Below, piece by piece: positions 1 to 4,643 of a DNA stretch of 6,041 nt (position 1 is its first letter; each line of letters starts with the position of its first letter). The notes below the pieces were generated by a model. That model saw only the letters and a program-made list of their open reading frames with translations. It did no database searches and was not told the origin of the DNA. Both the position numbers and the translations under genes were made by a program. Origin of the DNA: Deltaproteobacteria bacterium (GTDB taxonomy: Bacteria; Desulfobacterota_C; Deferrisomatia; Deferrisomatales; JACRMM01); the NCBI GenBank assembly GCA_016218905.1, contig JACRCS010000747.1, positions 1 to 6,041 on the forward strand, written 5' to 3'.

Positions 1-368
1 AGGTCTACAAGCCCGGCAAGGCAGAGCCGGAACCACTCTACGGCCGCTACCCGGAGCGACTCGACCGCAAGACGGTCGTCGCCGAGTACGAGCCCGACAG
101 CGAGCTGAGGGACACCGAACAAATCCCTCTGCTGGAAGCCGGCGGCATCGAGGCGTTCTTCCGGCGCGAGGTGCTGCCCCACGTGCCCGACGCCTGGATC
201 GACGAGTCGGCCACCAAGGTCGGCTACGAGGTCTCCTTCACCCGCTACTTCTATAAGCCTCAGAAGCTCCGGACCCTGGAGGAGATCCGCGCCGACATTC
301 TGGCGGTGGAGAAGGAGACGGAGGGGCTGCTGGGCGAGATCCTGGGAGTTGGAGCCGGGGTCTCATGA
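1..368 (+). CDS. hsdM: Type I restriction-modification DNA methyltransferase subunit (HsdM), C-terminal part
   Basis: Only the last ~121 codons of this gene are present, open at the left edge (first full codon at 3, stop TGA 366-368). The translation matches the C-terminal end of HsdM N6-adenine methyltransferases as I remember the family: a DTEQIPLLEAGGIEAFFRRE stretch, then EVLPHVPDAWIDE, then VGYEVSFTRYFYKP, ending in a charged helix LRTLEEIRADILAVEKETEG. HsdM supplies the SAM-dependent methyltransferase activity of the M2S complex and, with HsdS, protects host DNA. The catalytic NPPY and SAM motifs lie upstream of the window and cannot be checked. The stop overlaps the start of the next gene by four bases (ATGA), so the two are probably translated from one mRNA with coupling. 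An internal ATG at 171 is not the start, because the frame and the homology both continue upstream. Identification is by recalled family pattern, not by a search. Confidence 0.9.
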   Translation, partial: VYKPGKAEPEPLYGRYPERLDRKTVVAEYEPDSELRDTEQIPLLEAGGIEAFFRREVLPHVPDAWIDESATKVGYEVSFTRYFYKPQKLRTLEEIRADILAVEKETEGLLGEILGVGAGVS

Positions 369-1852
369 TCGACCTCATCTTCATCAGCAGCGTCCAGAAG
401 GAGCTAGCCGACGAGCGCAGGGCCGTGGCCGAGTTCATCGCCAACGACCCTCTGCTGCGCCGGTTCTTCGTCCCCTTCCTCTTCGAGGACCTGCCGGCGA
501 GTGATCGGCGGGCCGACGAGGTGTACCTCGCCGAGGTCGAGCGGGCAGCCCTGTACGTGGGCCTCTTCGGCAACGAGTACGGCTGGGAGGACGCGGAGGG
601 GCTTTCGCCGACCGAGCGGGAGTTCGACCACGCGACAGCCTGCGGCAAGGCGCGGCTGATCTTCGTCAAGGGGTTGGACGATGCGGGCCGGCACCCGAAG
701 ATGCGCGCCCTCGTCGGCAAGGCCGGTGGGCAGTTGATCCGCCGCCGCTTTGCCACCGCTGCGGACCTCAAGGGCGACCTTTACGCAAGCTTGATCGAGC
801 ACCTGGAACGAACGGGCCGGCTGCGCACGAAGCCATTCGACGCCGCCGCGTGCCCCGACGCCGCGCTGTCCGATCTCTCCGAAGACAAGCTCCGGTGGTT
901 TCTCGGCCTCGCCCGCCGCGGGCGGCAGTACCCCCTCCGTGAGGAGACCGCGGCGGCGGCCGCGTTGGAGCACCTGAACCTTCTCGACGCCGGCCAACCC
1001 AGCCACGCGGCCGTGCTGCTCTTCGGGCTCCGGCCGCAACGCTTCCTGCCTGCCTCGGAGCTGAAGTGCATGCACTTCCACGGCACCGACGTCTGCAAGC
1101 CCATCCCGTCTTACCAGATCTACCGTGGCACCGTCTTCGACCTCGTGGATCAGGCGCTGGACTTCGTGATGTCGAAGATCAACCGCTCGGTGGGCACCCG
1201 GGCACTGGGGCCGCAGGCGCCAGTGGAGTACGAGATGCCCAGAGAGGCCGTCGCCGAGGCCATCGTCAACGCCGTGGCCCACCGGGACTACGCGAGCTTG
1301 GCCAGCGTGCAGGTGATGCTCTTCTCAGACCGGCTCGAAGTCTGGAACCCCGGCGAGTTGCGCCTGCCTCTCACCCTGGAGAAGCTCGCTCAACCTCACC
1401 CGTCCCTGCCGCCCAACCCGCTAGTGGCCGAGCCCCTCTATCTGGCGCAGTACATCGAGAAGGCAGGCTCCGGCATCTTGGACATGATCCGCCAATGCGC
1501 CGAAGCCGGCCTGCGCCCGCCGACCTTTCGACAGGACGTGGGCTGTTTCATCCAGACGCTTTGGAGGCCCGGCACCGGAGAAGTGACCGGGGAAGCCACC
1601 CCCGAAGTCACCCCCGAAGTCGGGCAGATGCTTGCGGTCCTGACCGGCGAGATGAGCCGTACCGAGATCATGACCGCGCTGGGCCTGAAGGACGAAAAGC
1701 ACTTCCGGGAGCACTATCAGCAAGCAGCGGTTGCGCTGGGCCTGATCGAGATGACGATCCCCGACAGGCCCCGAAGCAGCCGGCAGAAGTACCGGCTCAC
1801 CGAGAAAGGCCGCGCCCGGCGCGCCCAGCAAGACAAGGGAGGGAGGGAATGA
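365..1852 (+). CDS. DUF4062 / GHKL-type ATPase / winged-helix protein (RecG-like 'ATP-binding protein') in type I RM operon
   Basis: A 495-residue, three-part protein. Residues 1-~85 look like DUF4062 (IFISSVQKELADERRAV at 5-21, then VGLFGNEYG at 65-73), a small alpha/beta domain found at the N-terminus of multidomain signalling and defence proteins. Residues ~165-400 resemble the AlbA_2/HATPase_c_4 ATP-binding region often mislabelled RecG: E298xxxN302 with HRD 306-308 (N-box), NPGEL at 328-332, and EKAGSGILDM at 365-374. A low-complexity TPEV linker (~408-417) leads to a winged-helix domain (~420-490) with LKDEKHFREHYQQAA and QKYRLTEKG. The start at 365 overlaps the hsdM stop and the end overlaps the hsdS start, each by ATGA, so it is co-translated with the RM genes. 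Such proteins recur inside type I RM loci; their role (regulator or extra effector) is not established. That it senses or acts on DNA via ATP and the winged helix is inference. Confidence 0.82.
   Translation: MIDLIFISSVQKELADERRAVAEFIANDPLLRRFFVPFLFEDLPASDRRADEVYLAEVERAALYVGLFGNEYGWEDAEGLSPTEREFDHATACGKARLIFVKGLDDAGRHPKMRALVGKAGGQLIRRRFATAADLKGDLYASLIEHLERTGRLRTKPFDAAACPDAALSDLSEDKLRWFLGLARRGRQYPLREETAAAAALEHLNLLDAGQPSHAAVLLFGLRPQRFLPASELKCMHFHGTDVCKPIPSYQIYRGTVFDLVDQALDFVMSKINRSVGTRALGPQAPVEYEMPREAVAEAIVNAVAHRDYASLASVQVMLFSDRLEVWNPGELRLPLTLEKLAQPHPSLPPNPLVAEPLYLAQYIEKAGSGILDMIRQCAEAGLRPPTFRQDVGCFIQTLWRPGTGEVTGEATPEVTPEVGQMLAVLTGEMSRTEIMTALGLKDEKHFREHYQQAAVALGLIEMTIPDRPRSSRQKYRLTEKGRARRAQQDKGGRE
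1598..1621 (+). repeat. Two perfect 12-base tandem repeats encoding TPEV-TPEV
   Basis: The unit ACCCCCGAAGTC occurs twice back to back, preceded by degenerate copies (GAAGTGACCGGGGAAGCC at 1579-1596). It encodes the Thr/Glu/Val/Pro-rich linker GEVTGEATPEVTPEVG between the ATPase region and the winged-helix domain of the DUF4062 protein. The unit is a multiple of three, so copy-number change would lengthen or shorten the hinge without breaking the frame. Similar TPEV-type linkers are known from this protein family, so this is a family trait rather than a local oddity. Confidence 0.75.
1835..1848 (+). promoter_or_regulatory. Purine-rich ribosome binding site for hsdS
   Basis: An uninterrupted AAGGGAGGGAGGGA tract sits directly before the ATG at 1849 and offers several Shine-Dalgarno registers, including AAGGGAGG ending six bases upstream. 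It decides the hsdS start: the frame is open far upstream (to 1066), but that upstream translation is Arg/Pro-rich shadow of the preceding gene, while the residues from 1849 on match the HsdS N-terminus. Confidence 0.6.
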
Positions 1853-2559
1853 CAGACGGGCTCAAGCCCTATTCGAGCTACAAGGACTCCGGCGTGCCGT
1901 GGCTGGGGGAGGTGCCGGCGCATTGGGAACTTCCTCGCCTCGGCGCTCTTCTGTGCGAACGCGGGGAGACGAATGACGATGGCCGCGTCACCGACGTTCT
2001 CTCCGTGCTTCGGGAGAGAGGTGTCATCCCGTATGCAGAGAAGGGCAACATAGGAAACAAGAAGTCCGAGGACATCACGCGGTACAAGATCGTGAGACCT
2101 GATGACATCGTCGTGAACTGCATGAACGTTATCATCGGGTCGGTTGGGTTATCCCGGTACACAGGCTGCCTTAGCCCTGTTTACTATGTGCTGACGAGGC
2201 GTTCAGAGCGTGACGACCCTCGGTACCTGGACGCCTACTTCCAGACGAAGCCCTTTCAAGGAAGCCTCGTCCGCATTGGCAACGGCATCCTGGCGCACCG
2301 CATGCGGATTCCGATGGAGCTCCTGAAGTGCGAGCTCTTCCCCAGGCCACCTTCGGATGAGCAGACTGCCATCGTCCGCTTCCTCGACCACACCGACCGG
2401 CGCATCCGGCGCTACATCCACGCCAAGCAGAAGCTTATCAAGCTGCTGGAGGAGCAGAAGCAGGCCATCATCCACCGCGCCGTCACCCGCGGCCTCGACC
2501 CCGCTGCAGGAGGACGAGTCCGAGGAAGTGGAGGAGCCGGAAGGGATCGCCGGGGGTGA
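1849..2559 (+). CDS. hsdS: Type I restriction-modification specificity subunit (HsdS), half-length with one target-recognition domain; C-terminus frameshifted
   Basis: HsdS sets the DNA target of a type I RM complex. The start at 1849 overlaps the previous stop (ATGA), and residues 1-26 carry the typical YKDSGVPWLGEVPAHW opening. Residues ~26-165 form a single target-recognition domain ending in GNGILAHRMRIP...LKCELFPRPP. PPSDEQTAIVRFLD (167 onward) begins the long conserved helix (~170-212), ending in HRAVTRGLDP (P218). In full-length HsdS (about 400 residues or more) a second WLGEVP...W motif and domain follow GLDP; here they are absent. Half-S subunits that dimerise are known (AhdI-type, truncated EcoDXXI). 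As read, the protein is 236 residues and ends in a Gly/Arg-rich tail with poor third-base GC. A one-base frame change near 2503 would instead give a 254-residue protein with an acidic tail that stops at 2614, overlapping the next gene. The target-recognition region is less GC-rich (~50-57%) than its surroundings, as is common for exchanged domains. Confidence 0.85.
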   Translation: MTDGLKPYSSYKDSGVPWLGEVPAHWELPRLGALLCERGETNDDGRVTDVLSVLRERGVIPYAEKGNIGNKKSEDITRYKIVRPDDIVVNCMNVIIGSVGLSRYTGCLSPVYYVLTRRSERDDPRYLDAYFQTKPFQGSLVRIGNGILAHRMRIPMELLKCELFPRPPSDEQTAIVRFLDHTDRRIRRYIHAKQKLIKLLEEQKQAIIHRAVTRGLDPAAGGRVRGSGGAGRDRRG

Positions 2560-2614
2560 GGACGACCTGGAGAACGGCGACCTCGACGTCGAGCGGGAGG
2601 GCGACGAGGCATGA
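2504..2614 (+). other. Out-of-frame acidic C-terminal tail of HsdS (likely true 3' end of hsdS)
   Basis: In the +1 frame relative to hsdS, the bases after GLDP read LQEDESEEVEEPEG, then IAGGEDDLENGDLDVEREGDEA and a TGA at 2612-2614. Nearly all codons end in G or C, as in the neighbouring genes, whereas the nominal hsdS frame here is full of GGA and CGA codons. The stop forms an ATGA overlap with the helicase start at 2611, matching the other two junctions of the operon. Acidic tails of this kind occur at HsdS C-termini as I recall them. The simplest explanation is one extra base in the CCCC run at 2499-2502 (GAC CCG CTG CAG would keep the frame), either a real mutation, a sequencing or assembly error, or less likely a programmed +1 shift on the proline codon. 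Confidence 0.7.
2595..2601 (+). promoter_or_regulatory. Shine-Dalgarno-like GGGAGGG before the helicase
   Basis: GGGAGGG ends nine bases before the ATG at 2611. Together with the ATGA overlap at 2611-2614 it supports that start and translational coupling to hsdS read in its shifted frame. Confidence 0.45.
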
Positions 2615-4545
2615 GATACGACCCCGGGCGTGCCCTGGAACTCCTCCGTGCCGGCACCGGACTCCCCCATACCGAGTTTCGCGACGGGCAGGAAGCGGCC
2701 ATCCGGCACCTGATCGAGGGGCGGGGGCGGCTGCTGGTAGTGCAGAAGACCGGGTGGGGGAAGAGCTTCGTCTACTTCGTAGCCGCCAAGATGCTCCGCG
2801 AGCAGGGCGCAGGCCCGGCCCTCCTGATCTCGCCCCTGCTCTCACTGATGAGGAACCAGCTGGCCGCCGCCGAGCGGATGGGGGTGCGGGCGGCCACGAT
2901 CCACTCGGACAACACGGAGCAGTGGGACACGGTCGAGGACGCGGTTGGGCGGGACGAGGTCGACGTGCTCCTCATCTCGCCCGAACGGCTCGCCAACGAG
3001 GGATTTCGGGAACGCGTGCTGGCCGGCATCGCGGGGCGGATCTCGCTCCTGGTCGTCGACGAGGCCCACTGCATCTCGGACTGGGGGCACGACTTCCGGC
3101 CCCACTACCGGCTGTTGGAGCGGATCGTCCGAAGCCTGCCCCGCAACCTGCGGCTCCTGGCGACCACGGCCACGGCCAACGATCGAGTGATGGACGACCT
3201 CCGCGCCGTCTTGGGTCCTGAGCTGGCGGTGTCCCGGGGTGACCTCAACCGCCCATCTCTCGCGCTCCAGACGGTGAGGCTGCCCGATCAGGCCGAGCGC
3301 CTCGCCTGGCTGGCGCAGCACGTCGCGTCCCTGGATGGCAGCGGCATCGTGTATACGTTGACCGTGAGGGACGCCGAGATGGTGGCGGCGTGGCCGAAGT
3401 CCAGGGGGCTCGACGTGGCGGCGTATACCGGGCACACGGGAGACGCTCGACCGGAGTTGGAGCAGGCCCTGCTGGAGAATCGCGTGAAGGCCCTGGTTGC
3501 GACCACCGCGCTGGGCATGGGGTTCGATAAGCCCGACCTGGCTTTCGTCATACACTACCAGACCCCCGGCTCCGTCGTGGCCTACTACCAGCAGGTCGGG
3601 CGCGCGGGCCGCGCGCTAGACGGGGCCTACGGCGTATTGCTGAGTGGGCAGGAGGAGACCGAGATCACGGACTTCTTCATTCAAAGTGCGTTTCCCACCC
3701 GCGAGGAGGTCGCCGCGGTACTGGCTGCTCTGGAGCAGGCGCCACAGGGGCTCTCGGTGCCGCAGCTCCTGGGCGCGGTGAATCTGAGCAAGGGCCGCAT
3801 CGAGAAGACCATCGCCCTGTTGTCCCTTGAGTCGCCGGCGCCCATTGCCAAACAGGGATCGAAGTGGCAGCTGACGGCGGCGCACCTGAGCGAGGAGTTC
3901 TGGAACCGGGCAGAGCGGCTGACGGTCCTGCGGCGCGACGAACAGCAGCAGATGCAGCGGTACGTGGACCTGAACTCTGGGCACATGGAGTTCCTCATCC
4001 AGGCCCTGGATGGCGACCCCGCGAGCGTTGGCCCTTCGCCCCTCCCGCGGCTGCCGACGGACGTGGACGCCGGACTCGTTCAGGACGCCGTGGCCTTCCT
4101 TCGGCGCACCAGCATCCCGATTGAACCGCGCAAGCAGTGGCCCCCCGGAGGTATGCCTCGATACGGCGTCGACGGTCGGATCCCCGTCGGCCGCCAGGCA
4201 GAGGAGGGCCGCGCGCTGTGCGTGTGGGGGGACGCCGGGTGGGGCAGACTGGTTCAGCAGGGCAAGTACCGCGACGGCCGCTTCGACGACGCTCTGGTGG
4301 ATGCCTGCGTGGGGCTGCTGCGTGACTGGAATCCGCAGCCAGCACCGACCTGGGTCACCTGTGTGCCCTCGTTGCGCCACCCCCGGCTGGTCCCAGACTT
4401 CGCAGCGCGTCTGGATCGTACCCTCGGGTTGCCCTTTGCCCCCGTTCTTGAGCGCACCGGTGCGCGCCCGGAGCAGAAGACCATGGCGAACAGCACGCAA
4501 CAGGCTCGCAACGGGAGACCCTGGGGGACGTCCTTGATTTGTTGA
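2611..4545 (+). CDS. RecQ-family ATP-dependent DNA helicase with truncated C-terminal phosphoribosyltransferase-like region
   Basis: A superfamily 2 DNA helicase of 644 residues. Motifs are in order: FRDGQEAAI (23-31, motif 0), QKTGWGKS Walker A (45-52, K51), VLLISPERL (Ib), DEAHCISDWGHDFR (150-163, RecQ-type motif II with aromatic loop), ATTATA (184-189, motif III), ATTALGMGFDKPD (297-309, motif V) and QQVGRAGR (327-334, motif VI). No four-cysteine RecQ zinc site is seen. A winged-helix-like segment follows (~365-425). The C-terminal part (WVTCVPSLRHPRLVPDFAARLDR onward, to QKTMANSTQQARN) resembles the PRTase-like region found in a class of bacterial RecQ proteins. The expected PRPP-loop motif (VDDxVDS-like) is missing: native sequence stops at N634 (base 4512), and the last ten residues come from the REP-like repeat. 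In the operon it occupies the place after hsdS where hsdR is often found. The motor domain is intact; whether the truncated protein is functional is unknown. Confidence 0.85.
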   Translation: MRYDPGRALELLRAGTGLPHTEFRDGQEAAIRHLIEGRGRLLVVQKTGWGKSFVYFVAAKMLREQGAGPALLISPLLSLMRNQLAAAERMGVRAATIHSDNTEQWDTVEDAVGRDEVDVLLISPERLANEGFRERVLAGIAGRISLLVVDEAHCISDWGHDFRPHYRLLERIVRSLPRNLRLLATTATANDRVMDDLRAVLGPELAVSRGDLNRPSLALQTVRLPDQAERLAWLAQHVASLDGSGIVYTLTVRDAEMVAAWPKSRGLDVAAYTGHTGDARPELEQALLENRVKALVATTALGMGFDKPDLAFVIHYQTPGSVVAYYQQVGRAGRALDGAYGVLLSGQEETEITDFFIQSAFPTREEVAAVLAALEQAPQGLSVPQLLGAVNLSKGRIEKTIALLSLESPAPIAKQGSKWQLTAAHLSEEFWNRAERLTVLRRDEQQQMQRYVDLNSGHMEFLIQALDGDPASVGPSPLPRLPTDVDAGLVQDAVAFLRRTSIPIEPRKQWPPGGMPRYGVDGRIPVGRQAEEGRALCVWGDAGWGRLVQQGKYRDGRFDDALVDACVGLLRDWNPQPAPTWVTCVPSLRHPRLVPDFAARLDRTLGLPFAPVLERTGARPEQKTMANSTQQARNGRPWGTSLIC

Positions 4546-4617
4546 TTTTGGGAGACCCTGGGGGACGTCCTTGATTTGTGGGAGACCCTGGGGGACGTCC
4601 TTGATTTGTTGATTTTG
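4513..4617 (+). repeat. Three direct REP-like repeats upstream of the RAYT gene
   Basis: A 30-base unit starting GGGAGACCCTGGGGGACGTC and ending CTTGATTTGT occurs perfectly at 4513-4542, 4550-4579 and 4580-4609. Copies 1 and 3 are followed by an AT-rich TGATTTTG tail; copy 2 lacks it, so the periods are 37 and 30. Each unit contains the 8-base palindrome GGACGTCC and can form an imperfect hairpin (GG..AC against GTCC). The array begins precisely at a codon boundary of the truncated helicase and ends 26 bases before the RAYT start. Short palindromic repeats next to RAYT genes are the known substrates and companions (REP/BIME) of these transposases. The assignment as REP is by position and palindromy; genome-wide copy number cannot be seen here. 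The identical 30-base cores imply recent duplication or strong homogenisation. Confidence 0.85.
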
Positions 4618-4636
4618 TTGAAGTGGCGGATATCTT
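4609..4636 (+). promoter_or_regulatory. Possible sigma70-type promoter made by the repeat's AT-rich tail
   Basis: TTGATT (4609-4614, inside the end of the third repeat) and TATCTT (4631-4636) are separated by 16 bases, each matching four of six consensus positions. Transcription would start about 7 bases later, at or next to the RAYT ATG (4644), giving a nearly leaderless mRNA. This would fit the absence of a good Shine-Dalgarno sequence before 4644. The match is weak and sits in the only AT-rich patch of the window, so chance is a real alternative. Confidence 0.25.
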
Positions 4637-4643
4637 GTCGACC

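Noticed and set aside
404..1282. Long reverse-strand open frame of 292 codons
   Set aside because: It is antisense to the DUF4062/ATPase gene, Arg/Gly/Pro-rich without recognisable domains, and typical of GC-rich antisense shadows.
1066..1848. Upstream extension of the hsdS frame starting at 1066
   Set aside because: This part is Arg/Pro/Gly-rich and out of frame with the well-supported upstream gene; HsdS homology and a strong ribosome binding site start at 1849.
2842..3555. Reverse-strand open frame of 237 codons
   Set aside because: Antisense to the helicase core motifs, with the low-complexity composition of a shadow frame.
3616..4500. Long reverse-strand open frame of 294 codons opposite the helicase
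   Set aside because: The sense strand encodes clear helicase motifs; the antisense product shows no family pattern and has no convincing start signal.
4513..4617. Possible CRISPR array (regularly repeated 30-base units)
   Set aside because: Two of the copies are directly adjacent and the other gap is only 7 bases that match the repeat's own tail; there are no unique spacers of normal length and no cas genes.
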